Part shown: piece after piece, positions 24,005 through 35,024 of the stretch
Layout: the number at the start of each line of letters is the position of its first letter
Position numbering within the stretch: the stretch's first letter is position 1
NCBI GenBank assembly: GCA_022495995.1
Contig: JAFEMH010007496.1
Span: forward strand, 1 to 64,000
DNA length: 64,000 bases
Source of the DNA: Adenophora triphylla var. japonica
Taxonomy: Eukaryota > Streptophyta > Magnoliopsida > Asterales > Campanulaceae
Direction of reading: 5' to 3'
Made by a program: the position numbers and the translations under genes
Notes under the pieces: model-generated
The model's input: the letters and a program-made list of their open reading frames with translations, nothing else
Databases searched by the model: none
Told to the model about the DNA's origin: nothing

Positions 24005-24520
24005 AGAAACGCGTTTCTCCATAAATATGGAGAAACGTGTTTTTAATAGCCGAAGCTATGCGTTTGATAATCGAAAAAAAATTACGGATATCGAGTCTCG
24101 AAAGGGTTCTCGGATATCCGAGAAGCTTTGGAAACGGATACCGAAGCCTTTGGGGACGGATATCGGAAAAATAGATTTGAAGCCAAATCCAGGCCAAGAC
24201 CAGAAATTGCTTATTGAAGGTTTTACGGATATCGAGAAACCTTCAAATGTATATCCAGAAACCATCGAATGAATATCCCGAAAGCATTTTGAAAGTTTAC
24301 GGATATTCATTGAAAACTTACGGATATCGAGAAATCTTCAAATGTATATCCAGAAACCATCAAATGAATATCCAGAAACATTTTGAAAGTTTCTGGATAT
24401 TCATTTTGAAGGTTTCTGGATATCACTTTCATAAACTTCTGGATATCCAGAAGCCTTGGCCTGCATTGTCGCGCGACAAGTCGAGCCCCGTTTCTCCATA
24501 AATTACGAAAAAACGCATTT
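24005..24520. repeat. GGATAT/ATATCC-rich repeat block with foldback ends
   Basis: It opens with CGTTTCTCCATAAATATGGAGAAACG, itself a hairpin, and CGTTTCTCCATAAATTACG recurs near 24489. Between them GGATAT or ATATCC occurs many times. A ~95-bp unit beginning ACGGATATCGAGAAA is tandemly repeated at 24225 and 24320. It may be a small non-autonomous element; no class assigned. Confidence 0.6.
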
Positions 24521-26440
24521 CTTCCCGGATTTTGTGTTAAAAGTTTGATGGAGATGTTATCTGATTTCAAACTGACGGGAAGATAATTGTCGGTGAGTGG
24601 AGAGTTGTGGGATTTGTTTATAATTATATTACACTAGTTTTCATTTTCAATCCCAAACCACACCATTGAAAAAAAGTAGAAGAAAAACAGCCTTAGAAAA
24701 AAGAAAGCAAACAATAGGGAAAAAGTCAACAGTAAAATTTTCTTAAAGTAGCGTTTTGAATCAAATGAAAATTTAGAAAATCTCAATAACGTCATTTTCC
24801 ATTGACAACCACTACTGCTACTAAATCATTACGAGATTAATATGTCAATGCTCAAGTTGAAATTCACCATCGCTTTCTTCTCATTCTTTTTTCATAATCT
24901 GTATATAAAGTATTTCATTCATTCTTACTCTCTATGTTCTACGTGAGTATAGACTAAAATTTTGTACGCATTAACTAAGAAATAATAGTATAATAAAAAA
25001 AGAAAGCGAGTGAGAGATGTTGTGATTATGAAAATAAAAATAGAAAAGAGAATGAATGAATGAATGAATGAATGAAAGAGAGAAATAGTGACGCAACAGA
25101 ATACAACAATGAAAAAGAGAAATCCACCCGAAGGGAAGTCTCGATGAAGAAATCTACGGAAGATATTCTTCAAAACAATACAACAATGGCTTCGAGGATT
25201 TCAACCCGAAAGGATGTAAGAATACAATCTCTATTAAAATAATATTCAACTTACTTTATGAAAACCCTAAAAATTATTTATACCGTACCAAAGTGATTTT
25301 AAAAAATACCCAAAACACCCCTAATTAAAAGTCAAAACAAATAAGGTAAATACTTTTAAAACGAAACTTCAAAACTCTTTCCGGCGGCGGCACGATTGTG
25401 CCCTTACTATGGCACGGTCGTGTTCGAGCCCTACAAAATCCTCCTTCTGTGCCACAGTCGAGCATTCTTCCCAACAAAGTCGTTTCACCGTGCAAGGACG
25501 TGCTCCTCATTCCGCACGGTCGTGTCTTGGCATGTTCCTGTTGAAAATAAACGATTACAAAACAATCGGAAAATACAGAAAACAAATTAAAACAGAAATA
25601 CAAAAGAAAAAGTAAACGGATTTGTCGAAGTTGTCCGAGTCGTGTGAGATCACACTTTTCTTAAGACAAATTTCGTTCCCTCACCAAGTTGTGCTTGAGA
25701 TTGAACGGGACGTTTGCCTCCCAAGATGAAACGGATTGACCGGACGATTGCTGCACAATAGTACCTCCGGCGAACTGAAGTTATATGCTTGGACAGTATC
25801 ACAACGGATGTAATGCAGGAGGCCAAAGGAAAGGATTCTCAATATGCTACGAAAATGGAGTGTGGAGAGATTCTTGAAAACTATGTGTTTTTTTCCTCTG
25901 TTGTGTTCTTCCCTTATAGCTGCCAAGGAAATCAACTGATCCGAAAATTAAACATATTTTTAATTTCGTAATGATTCATAGGCAGTTACAAGAACCTTTC
26001 ATTGGCGCCAGTTACAGATGTGGTTATGCGCCGCCAGTTACAGATTGTAGGTCACGTTTGAAAATTTTTGCAAAAACTGGGCTAGCGTGAGTAGGCCAAT
26101 TTGGATCCACATTCGTGTTCGCAGGACACGCATGCACATGAGTTCGGTAGCCCGAAGCCCATTTCGGTCCATGATTTTCACCCAGAGAGAGCCTCTATGT
26201 ACCACAATCTTACTCCCTACTAAAGTGTAGGAGAATATAAACTAGTCTCCTTTTATATTTCTTTTCAATGTGGGATAACTACATTTCCCACTTCTAACCC
26301 ACTTACTTTGAGCCTTAATATCTCATTCATCCCTCAACCATTTTAGACAAATGAATATATTATTTCAAAGTACTCATGGAGTAGAACACAACCCAACAAT
26401 CAATTTGATCATTTAACAAACAACCCATTTAGAAAATAAT
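24521..26440. other. Intergenic DNA without a recognised gene; (AATG)n at 25051-25077
   Basis: No supported coding region. It contains an AATG microsatellite (about 6 units), a block with repeated CACG(A/G)(C/T)CGTG-type motifs (25385-25535), and short repeated GCCAGTTACAGAT segments near 26008 and 26035. The 25.4-26.3 kb part resembles retrotransposon-derived non-coding DNA, but no termini could be fixed. Confidence 0.5.
25385..25535. repeat. Cluster of CACGGTCGTG-like inverted motifs
   Basis: Four imperfect copies within 150 bp (GGCACGATTGTGCCC, GGCACGGTCGTG, ACCGTGCAAGGACGTGC, CGCACGGTCGTGTC). Such motifs occur in non-coding parts of plant gypsy elements, but the element cannot be identified here. 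Confidence 0.45.
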
Positions 26441-26441
26441 A

Positions 26442-26678
26442 CTACCTCCGTACCGGCCGAAGTGTCCCAAATGGTCAATTCAAGTTAAGTTCGACTTAAA
26501 CATTAATGCAAATCTAATCATCCTATTGAAATTTTAAAAATTGTTACTGATAAATTATTTAATTATTTATCAATAACAATTTTTAAAATTTCAATAGAAT
26601 GATTAGATTTGCATTAATGTTTAAGTCAAACTTTACTTGAATTGATCATTTGGGACACTTCGGCCGAAACGGAGGTAG
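26442..26678. mobile_element. Stowaway-type MITE 2, nearly complete palindrome
   Basis: CTACCTCCGTACCGGCCGAAG at the left is mirrored by CTTCGGCCGAAACGGAGGTAG at the right, with TA on each side. The two halves pair over almost their whole length around an AT-rich centre (near 26555-26575), so a transcript would fold into a long hairpin. Confidence 0.93.
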
Positions 26679-27048
26679 TACATTATTTCCTTCAAACACA
26701 CCTATTTTTCTAACAGTTCCACGCCAGTTTGCTCTTGGGCTTCGCTGCTCCATCATTACTTGCACAACCTGTTCTTGCTCCTCAACATCAATCCGTCCTA
26801 CATCAAATCAAATAGTAACTGGATTATTGTTGTTAGTATTGCAATTGGGTCACATTAAATATGAAATTATAAAAAAAAAATCATTTTGGGTAGTCTACAC
26901 TCACGTGAGACGGACGAAAAAAGAAATAAGTCTACACTCGCGTGAAACGAACGGAGTATATACTTATATATACAATCCCGATTATTATTTTTTAAATATT
27001 TTATTTTAAAATGTTATTTAAATGAAAATTTGATATTCATTTTGTGTA

Positions 27049-27291
27049 CCCCCTCCGTCCCACAAATCTATGCACTTTTTGTGCCGGCGCGGGAATTAAG
27101 GTAAAAGGTGATAAAGTAATGTGTAGTGAGTGTAAAAGTAAAATAGGAGAGAGAATGAGTGGAGAGAATAGTAAATTTAAAAAGTGTTGTGAGTAGAGAG
27201 AAGTGGGTCCCATTTCCATTTTGGAAAAGAGCATATTATTGTGGGACGTCCAAAAGGGAATTTTTTGCATATTATCGTGGGACGGAGGGGG
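27049..27291. mobile_element. Stowaway-type MITE 3
   Basis: CCCCCTCCGTCCCACAA at the left and GTGGGACGGAGGGGG at the right with TA target duplications (27047-27048, 27292-27293). The interior is AG-rich and non-coding. A second internal GTGGGACGTCC (27241) copies part of the terminus. Confidence 0.92.
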
Positions 27292-27293
27292 TA

Positions 27294-27577
27294 TATAGCA
27301 CAACTAGAGAGGGGCTATGCCGACCATGAGCAGGTCGAAATTCAGCAGTTTCTCGGCCAAGATGCGTGCACGGCAGTGCTTGGCCGGCCTGGGGTGCGTC
27401 CATGCAAAAATTGACGAGAGCAACAACCTTTGCGACGTATTGTGCGCAACATTGCAACTTTACTAACACGCTCGTGCGTCAGCCAGAAGAAGAATTACGT
27501 TTGTTTTGTTTTTCTCATTTTTAGCTTTTAACTAGGTTATTTTCGTAATATGGACTAGAAATAGAATTAGGGTATTA
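27294..27577. other. Spacer between MITEs, no recognised gene
   Basis: About 280 bp. The first 170 bp are GC-richer than the surroundings and hold a possible protein-coding relic that I could not identify. Confidence 0.4.
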
Positions 27578-27984
27578 CTCCCTCCATCCCAGACCATGGA
27601 TATATGGGGTGAATTTCACGCTTTTTAAAAAAAAAATTTAAAAATGAATAAAAGTTAAATGTGAGATAGGAAATAGTAGTTAAATGTGTGGTAGGAAATA
27701 AGAGAGAGAATGTAAAAGTTAAATATGTGGTAGGGAATAGGAGAGAGAATGTAAAAGTTAAAAATATTTAATAGGAGAGAGAATGAGTGGGAGGAATAGT
27801 AGTTAAATGTGTGGTAGAAAATATGAGAGAGAATGTATAAGGGTATAATGAATGGTTTTTTTGTAAATATATGGAGTTGATAAGGGTATAAATATATTCA
27901 AAAATTTGCCATTTATGGATATGAACTCTTGGTCTGGGACAGACCAAAAGGGAAAGATGAACCCTTGGTCTGGGACGGAGGGAG
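27578..27984. mobile_element. Stowaway-type MITE 4 (407 bp, internally repeated)
   Basis: CTCCCTCCATCCCAGACCATGG at the left, GGTCTGGGACGGAGGGAG at the right, TA on both sides. Near the right end the terminal segment is partly duplicated (CTTGGTCTGGGACAGACC at 27929-27946). The interior repeats GTTAAATGTGTGGTAGGAAAT and GAGAGAGAATG several times. Confidence 0.9.
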
Positions 27985-28559
27985 TATTATTTTCAAGATG
28001 CTAGCTGAAATTACCCAGATTCAAGAGGCGCAGCAATTGCGCCCCGACATCTGGCATTTCGTTTTTTGCGTTGGTCGAGTGGAGGTGTCTCGCTGTATTT
28101 TTTGCTTTGTAGAGTCACCACGCCGTTTTGATTTAGCCCAAAACATTGAGAAAAGGCATCAGTTTAAAAACTGTTGTTGTGTGATGAGATTTTTGAGTTC
28201 GGAGGTCAGGTTACTCCTCGGGAAGAGAATATTAGAATATTAGAGCCCACCTGAGTCGTCTCGTAAAAACGAGTCTTTCGATACCCCTTCTTTCTTTAAC
28301 TGTTGTGTGTGTGTGTATGCGCTTTTAAAAATGCATGATGTATCGGATGTCTACATTGTACACTACTTATTGAAATGTATTGAAATAGTATAGGAAGAAA
28401 TCCTTACCAATGTTGGTTCGTGTCTGTCTTTCGCTGGAGAATAGTGTTTGAGGATGAAATAGTGTTTCGGGATAGACCGAAATTGCTTTGGGATGTGCCG
28501 GTAGTCTGCGGACAGAGCTTCGGCGTGCCTCGGGATTGTCAGGTGTGCACTCGGGCAGA

Positions 28560-28725
28560 GTTTCGACGTGCGTTGGGATCGCAGGGATCGTTGACTGGAT
28601 TCGGGCAGAGGTTCGGCGTGCGTCGGGATCGTCGGTTGCGTTTGGGCAGAGTTTCGGCGTGCGTCGGGATCGTCGGTTGCGTTCGGACAGAGTTCCGGCG
28701 TGCGTCGGAATCGTCGGTTTGGCTC
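28560..28725 (-). repeat. Short GC-rich tandem repeats in A's LTR
   Basis: About four copies of a ~60-bp unit built on GGGCAGAG(T)TTCGGCGTGCGTCGGGATCGT, present in both LTRs (also 38590-38795). Confidence 0.75.
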
Positions 28726-28992
28726 GAAAAGGGCCGGGACGCCTCGGGAGAGACCAGGCAAGGCTTCGGAGTACCACGAGGGGCCTCAAAATACCTCGAG
28801 AGTGCCTCGGGGCAGCACGGGAGCGTCTCGGGAGCGCTCGGTAGGGCTTCGGAGCACCGCAAGGGAGCTCGAAAGGCCCCGAAAGGAACTGAAAGGGACC
28901 GGGAGTGCCCCGAGGGATCTTAGAAGGACAGCCTGAAGGCTTAGGGAAAGAGGAGAAGAGGGAGGTGTAAAAAATGAGGGAGGGAGAGCCCT

Positions 28993-29038
28993 CTATTTAT
29001 AGTAGAGGAAAAACTACAATAAGGTCCGTACGGACCTT
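28993..29038 (-). promoter_or_regulatory. Element A LTR promoter: TATA box plus GGTCCGTACGGACC palindrome
   Basis: On the minus strand CTATAAATAG (plus 28993-29002) lies 18 bp downstream of the perfect palindrome AAGGTCCGTACGGACCTT (plus 29021-29038). Further copies lie upstream (29130-29143 and the variant 29160-29173). The right LTR repeats the arrangement (TATA 39077-39086, palindrome 39105-39122, same 18-bp gap). Confidence 0.6.
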
Positions 29039-29342
29039 CCATGAAATCCAGAAATTTGGTTTTTCCTGATTTGAGGGAATAATGTAGGCTTTAAGAGGAT
29101 TTTGTAATAATTGTGTCTGGATGCAAAGAGGTCCGTACGGACCTTTTAGCATGCAAAGAGGTTCGTACGAACCTTCCATGCTTTTGTAATTGTGATGGCA
29201 AGCTAGTTCTCGTCGAGAGCTTTCCAACCATATATGGCACGTCTCAATCGGAGTTCGTATGATGGAGTTATGACCTCCGAAAGTTTGCCCTTGATTTTGT
29301 CGTATGCTTGGATGGAGAGCGGTCCAGATTGGGGTACTTACA

Positions 29343-29357
29343 GAAGCCCCTCGGCGA
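29343..29357 (-). other. Element A polypurine tract
   Basis: The minus strand reads GTCGCCGAGGGGCTTC directly before the LTR terminus TGTAAGTACC; the same motif borders B's LTR at 44515-44530. Confidence 0.7.
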
Positions 29358-29439
29358 CGTCACTTATGAAGGAAGTGGGGTCATCGATAAGATATGGGTC
29401 CTGATCTAGATCGCTTGCTGGGAGAGGATGTGATCGTGT

Positions 29440-29985
29440 AGTCTAGTTTGTGAGGACGTGGCAGTGTCCTTTTGTGTGACCGTTTAGGTCAGTTGGCTGG
29501 ACCCTGTAATAAGATTCCTACATATCCCTAAGCGGAAATCAAGCCTGATCATAGTTCGTGTGAGTGCGTGGACGTGTCAGTGTCCTGTCGGTGATGTGAC
29601 CGCTAAGGTCGACTGTGAGGACGTTGTGGTGTCCTAAGGTGACCGTTCATGTCAGTTTTGAGGACGTGGTGGTGTCCTGAGGTGATGTGACCGCTAAGGT
29701 CGACTGTGAGGACGTGGTGATGTCCTAAGGTGACCGTTCAGGTCGGTTGTGAGGACGTGGTGGCATCCTAAGGTGTGCGATCTTACTAGAAGATGGGTAA
29801 TCTCCCGAAAAGGTGGGTAATCTCACGAAAAGATGGGTAATCTTACTAAAAGATGGATAATCTCACGAAAAGATGGGTAATCTCACGAAAAGATGGGTAA
29901 TCTCACGAAAAAATGGATAATCTCACGAAAAGATGGATAATCTCACGAAAAAATGGGTAATCTCACTAAAAGATGAGTTGTGATG
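29440..29985 (-). repeat. Element A tandem arrays 1 and 2
   Basis: Two adjoining arrays: GTGAGGACGTGGTGGTGTCCTAAGG-type units (29440-29780, variable length), then about ten copies of a 20-bp unit AAAAGATGGGTAATCTCACG (29790-29985). The conserved hairpin block at 29515-29558 is embedded in the first. Confidence 0.88.
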
Positions 29986-30029
29986 TAGGAGGACATGTTA
30001 TGTCCTCTGGTTGTGTTGTTATGAGGACG

Positions 30030-30225
30030 ATGCTTTGGAAATTTATATGGTCTTCCGGATCGGGTAATTTAAAGCCTTTCGGGCTACGGATAGTGATTTG
30101 GGAAAATTTATATGGTCTTCCCGACCGGATAATAAAAGCCTTTCGAGCTACGGTTAATGATTTGTGTAATTTATGCGGTCTTCCGGATCGGGTAGTTTAA
30201 AGCCTTCCGGGCTATAGAGAATGCT
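30030..30225 (-). repeat. Element A tandem array 3, about 70-bp unit, 3 copies
   Basis: Copies of TATGGTCTTCCGGATCGGGT with TTTAAAGCCTTTCGGGCTACGG, diverged at a few positions. Confidence 0.85.
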
Positions 30226-30239
30226 GGTGATGGTGAAAT

Positions 30240-30840
30240 TGTGAGTATGGAGGCGTTTGCGCCTTGAGATTCGTGTTTTGAAGGCGTTTGTGCCTTGGGG
30301 TTCGGGCTTATGATGACGACCGGTGCTGGGGGATATGTATTTCCGTACGGTCTTACATTGATGGCCATTTTGACTTTTATGTTTTGCGTTTTGAAGGCGT
30401 TTGGGCCTTGAGGTTTGTTTTGTCGTTTAGTGGGAGAGATCCGGACTTACGATGACGGCCGGGAAAGGCGAGGAGTATCTAATTTGAGTTTCTTTGAAGG
30501 TGTCTACACCCTAGGTGAGACTGTTCTAAGACATCTGGGCTTAAGTGAGACTGTTTGGGGGTGTCTACCCTAAGTTGAGACTATTCTAAGGCATCTGGAC
30601 CTAAGTTGAGACTCTTTTATGGCGTCTGGACCTAAGTGAGATTTTTTGGGGATGTCTACCCTATGTGAGACTATTTGGGGGTGTCTACCCTAAATTGAGA
30701 GATGGCTAATCTTACGAAAAGATAGCTAATCTTACTAAAAGATGGATAATCTTACTAAAAGATATCTACCCTATGTGAAGGATGATCAATCTTACCAAAA
30801 GATTGATAATCTTACTAAAAGATATGAGATATCTATCAGA
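30240..30840 (-). repeat. Element A tandem array 4, mixed short units
   Basis: GAAGGCGTTTGNGCCTTGGGGTT repeats (30250-30420), GGTGTCTACCCTAAGTTGAGACT repeats (30495-30705) and a second group of the AAAAGATGGATAATCTTACT unit (30705-30830). No protein is supported. Confidence 0.8.
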
Positions 30841-31054
30841 GAGACAGGGGGACGTATCTCACTACGAGGTAACAGAGGAAATATTTAAAGACATAAGTAT
30901 GATTTTTTCCATACCTTTGTTGTGTTTACATGCAAGAGGAAGGGCCTTTGTGAGGAGGAAGTTGAGGACGTGGTATGCCTCTAACGGAGATAATGAGGAC
31001 GTGGGGCGCCTCTGGCTGAGATGATGAGGACGTGGTGGCGCCTCTGGCTGAGAT

Positions 31055-31345
31055 GATGAAGCGTTGAGGGCGAGGTGGCGCCTCTGTCTGAACTTGCGGT
31101 GAGGGCGAGGTGACGCCTCTGTCTGAACTTGCGGTGAGGGCGAGGTGGCGCCTCTGTCTGAACTTGGTGAGGGCAAGGTGGCGCCTCTGTTTGGACTTGC
31201 CGTGAGGGCGAGGTGGCGCCTCTGTCTGGACTTGCGGTGAGGGCGAGGTGGCTCCTCTGTCAGAACTTGGGGTGAGGGCGAGGTGGCGCCTCTGTCTGAA
31301 CTTGTGGTGAGGGTGAGGTGGCACCTCTGTCTGAAATTGTTGAAA
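31055..31345 (-). repeat. Element A tandem array 5, about 33-bp unit, about 9 copies
   Basis: GTGAGGGCGAGGTGGCGCCTCTGTCTGAACTTGCG repeated head to tail in segments with minor changes. The long minus-strand frames here are repeats read as peptide, not genes. Confidence 0.9.
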
Positions 31346-31441
31346 TGTTTGAGGCCGTGGGGCACCTCTGACCGAGTTGTTGAGGTGTTGAGGACGTGGT
31401 GCGGCCTCTTGCTGAGATGATGAGGGCGTGGGACGCCTCAG

Positions 31442-32830
31442 GTGCTGGACAAGGAGAGGAGGGATGGCTCGTCTTCTTTTTCCTTCTTCGTTCTGACTTC
31501 TGCGGATGTCTTGGCGTATCCGGTCGAGGAAGGTGCTGAGTTCACTAAGAATGATGAGGTGGCTGGCGGAGGCGCCGTGATGTGGGAGTCTTTACCAGGC
31601 GGTGGTGTCGATGACTCAGAGTAGGACTCTTTTTTTTCTTTTCTGTGCATGTTAGAGAGGAGAGGCAACAAAATATTTGTATTTATTTACAATGTATTCA
31701 CATGTAATGAACTCTTTTATTTTTGCTTTAGGGGTTGTTCCTACTCCCTTTTTTTATGTTCTGTGCATGTCGCACGAGCTTGAAATGTTTGTGGTTAGTG
31801 TATGGTGGCCGGAAATGGCTTTGGTAAGGCTTTTGAGCAGTTGGGGGCTGAAGCAGCTTTGACACTTTCTTGAGCGACGGCGGGAGTGATGTCTCCTGGG
31901 ATGTGTTTGCTTTGTGAGTGATAGCCACTCTTTTCATGGTCAGCCCCCTCGGGATGTGTGTCGGCGCTTTGTCGAATGCGGTGGGCCACTACTGAGTGGG
32001 CGAGGACATCGTTCCTTTTGCTTTGGGGGAAACTTTCCATGGCATAGATCGCTCGGCGATGGGGGATCGGTTCATGCATGGGGGAAGCCCCTGCTTTTCT
32101 TGCATTATGGTGGAGAGAGAGAGAGATTTCAAGCTATGACAGTGCCTCTGACATCCTTCAGTCTGTGGACGTTTGCTCAGCGACCCCTTATCTTGCATAT
32201 GGATCAGTCCGCTTGGGAAAGGTGGATGGTTTGACTTGGCACGCATCACCTCCGTTGGTGGGTTCCTCATTGGGGAATTGATACTAGGAGGGCCTGTCAG
32301 GAAGGTTCCTATGCTGTCAGAGTTCCGTGTTTGCCTTGGTCCTCTTTCTACGTTTCGTTGCTTGTTTCCTGGCAGTTCGGGATGAGGCAGGAGCCTTTGC
32401 TGGGCTGGGATGAGATTGCCAATGTGGAGGTAGCTTCTTTCTGCATGACAGATCCAGATGCCTTTCTGTATTTTCTGAGGGTATGGAAGTATTCCGCTTT
32501 CTCTCCTGTGGTGCTCCTTAGATGCCGAGAGAGTGTTGTCTTGACCACCGAGTACCTGGATTGGTATGAGTAGCAAATCGGGCAGACCCAAGTGGTTTTG
32601 GGGAGCAGGCGTGAAGCAATTCTGGGGCAAGATTGTTATCTCAGCTATAGCCTTAGGAGTGCAGAAGCCTGGTCTAACCCTCAGGATGTCATGGGAGACT
32701 CTTTGTTTGACTACGGGAATCGAGTTGACAGACTGGCGGGGAGAGGTCCCCTTTTGTAGACTCGGAGGGAGGAGATCCGAGCTGAGGCACAGGTAAACGA
32801 TGCTGAGAGCGGCGGTTCGTTTGACACGAC
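31442..32830 (+). pseudogene. Element A antisense gene relic (DUF7745-like C-terminal part)
   Basis: Runs opposite to gag. 32110-32573 matches the C-terminal half of the antisense gene of element B: SAWERWMV (B: SWERWMA), then WDEIANVEVASFCMTDPDAF and LYFLRVWKYSAFSPVVLLR, with VVLTTEYLDWYE closing the block. Sequence upstream of about 31900 cannot be matched. It is frame-broken and lacks the N-terminal region. The function of the family is unknown; it is found in plants mostly within Tat-type retrotransposons. Confidence 0.6.
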
Positions 32831-35024
32831 TAGGAGGACTCACGATCTCGAATGAGGGAGACAGAACTTCGCTCATGTGGAATGAAAGAAGACTCATTGG
32901 GGACGAGGGAAGAAAGGAAAGAGTGACGAAGGGCCAAACGCGAGTAGCCTGGAATGACCTTCTGAAACACTGAGTATACATTCATCGTCATTGCAGACAC
33001 ATTGATTGTTAAATGTTTTAAGTTGTCGTTTAGCATGTTGTGAGTTTGAGAGTAGACCGTGCTTGAACTCATCAAGAAGTGTTTTAACTATGATAATTTG
33101 TGATTTACTTTTAAAGTTTTGTCGAGACGCAAAATCTCTTGCTTGCTTCTGCCTGGGCCTTGGCGGCATCCAACTTTTGGAATTTTGTGTATTTCTTAGA
33201 CCGAACCAATGAATGCTGCTTACGTTCCCCTTGAGGGGCTCAGGTCTACTTAGTTCGACCCTCTTTTGTGGGAGAAATGACTCGTAGTGTACACTCGCAA
33301 GGGAGTATTTATTTTTGAAAAGGTGGAAACGGGTCCCCTTTTGTGTGAATGCCTTATTTGATGTAGGCACAAAAGAAATGCTTTTGGGTTTGACTCTTTT
33401 GAGAGAGTATGAGCACTGAAAAACTTGTAAAAGTGTATGGAAGCCCTTGCTGATAGAAAATTAGTGTTTAGCTCTATTTTCCAATTTTGTAGAAAAAGAA
33501 GACTTGTCGAGACATCTGAAAACTTGATTTGTTCACAATGATCACATGTTTGCTTAAAACCTTTTGTTGATGTTCAGATTATTCAACAATTAAACCTGAT
33601 ATGCTTTGATTAATCACGAGGAGAAAGTCAACCAGTATCAAGTATCGAGTTGGTCTGGTGTGAAAGAAGGTTTGTGTATAGGAGAGGTCATTGATGCGAC
33701 CGAGTTTGTGGATTTGTATGTGTTTATGACCGGACCATTTCTGGTTGTCTACGTTCCCCTTGAGGGGCTCAGGTTGACGTAGTTCGGGGTTGAACTGTGT
33801 TTGGCTTTGGGGCCAGGGCATGAATATTCGTGCGGCCTTTGGCAAAAATGCTCGGAAGGTTGAATGATGAGGCACGGGCCTTGAGGTGATTCCTTGACAA
33901 GTCGTATTTGACAGCAGTTTCAATGAATCCATTGCTTCTTGATCGTTGGCTCTGGGTCTTTGACCTTATTTATTTTGTGAAGCTTCTGCTTGAGCTCTTT
34001 TTTTTTGTAGCTTCTGCTTGAGCTTTTTTTTTTGTGGCTCCTGCTTGAGCTCTTTTTTTTTTTCTGAAGCATATGAGGGCGAAGGCAAGCCCCTGCTTGA
34101 ACTTTCTTGATGCTTAGGAGGGCGAAGGCTAGCCCCTAGGTTGTTGTCGACATGAGGTCAATCTTTTGATGTTGAGTGACATTTTGTTGTCCTTTGATGT
34201 TGCTTCCGTCGTTGACTTGATCAAGGTGATAGTGGGGACATGTTTTGGAAAGTGTATGGCTTAATGGAGGCCTTCTTGTGGGGTATGATAAGGTGTATGT
34301 GGAGCTATCGATTTACTTTCTTATACCAATTAATCAAAGCATTAATCATTTGTGGAATTACTTGTTGAGCAATGAAAGTGATCACATAGAACAAAATCAT
34401 TTCATTAAATGTAATGTGTGGTGCAAAATAATGTCTCAAGTCTAGTAAAAAAAGAATGAAGACTTATGTATGGAAGATTGAAGACTTAATTACCATGTCC
34501 AAGGAGGACTTGATTGAATGAGAAAGGTACTAGAACCTACGAGGTTTGACTGTGTGATTCTTTGATTTGCGTCTCTTTGGGCTCTTCAGCAGTTCCCAAA
34601 TTCATTTTGGTTAGAACCTTCTCGGCAGCTTGGGCCCGATTTTCCTCTCGTTTGACAACATGCTTAAAGATTTGTATAATGCATTGTTCATTAATGTGTC
34701 TGCGTCTTTATCAAGTGAATCATTATTAACTGTTTTTTGATTAGTTAATTTATCATTCTTTAAAGTGGCAATGAGGGGATATTAAGAAAGGTCGAACTTT
34801 TATTCAAAGCATAAGGAAGCGCAGTTTTTGTTACAAACGCATAATCTTTAGGCGTAAGGCCGTCAGACGACTCGAGAGACTCAAACTTAAATACGACAGA
34901 CTCGGGGTCATTTATTTTCGAAGCTAGACTCTGGGGTTAGACCAAGCTTCTCGATCATTATTTCTGGGGAACGGATTTCAGAGTGTATTGGGGCCGCGGG
35001 GGCGATTTAACTTTCCTTCTTCAA
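32831..35024 (-). other. Element A pol-deletion region
   Basis: No protease, RT, RNase H or integrase motif on either strand. It holds two copies of the CTACGTTCCCC..GGGG..ACGTAG hairpin block (33219-33257, 33749-33787), a 3-copy GAGCTTTTTTTTTGTGGCTCCTGCTT-type repeat (33985-34065), and at 34560-34960 a stretch collinear with 55355-55750 of element B (RT N-terminal side). Everything between, present in B, is missing. Confidence 0.7.

Larger units (their letters stand above)
28006..29342 (-). repeat. Element A 3' LTR (left copy)
   Basis: On the plus strand it starts TGAAATTACCC and ends GGTACTTACA. It closely matches 38045-39404 throughout. It contains the two-stem leader region (about 28200-28275), a (GT)n, a gap-free run of CGTCGGGATCGTCGG-like repeats (28560-28720) and a minus-strand TATA box. 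Confidence 0.92.

Noticed and set aside
27301..27480. GC-richer stretch between MITEs as a gene fragment
   Set aside because: No frame shows a recognisable motif and it is too short to judge.
28363..28923. Long overlapping frames in A's LTRs (also 38364-39016)
   Set aside because: They are present on both strands with Arg/Ser-rich compositions from GC-rich LTR repeats; no family resemblance, and the strand carries a TATA box for LTR transcription.
30862..31365. Minus-strand frames of 132-167 codons with repeated RRHLALT-like peptide
   Set aside because: Translation of the 33-bp tandem array; no start context or homology.
31989..32981. 330-codon minus-strand frame
   Set aside because: It lies opposite the antisense-gene relic, whose plus-strand reading matches element B; the minus frame shows no known domain.
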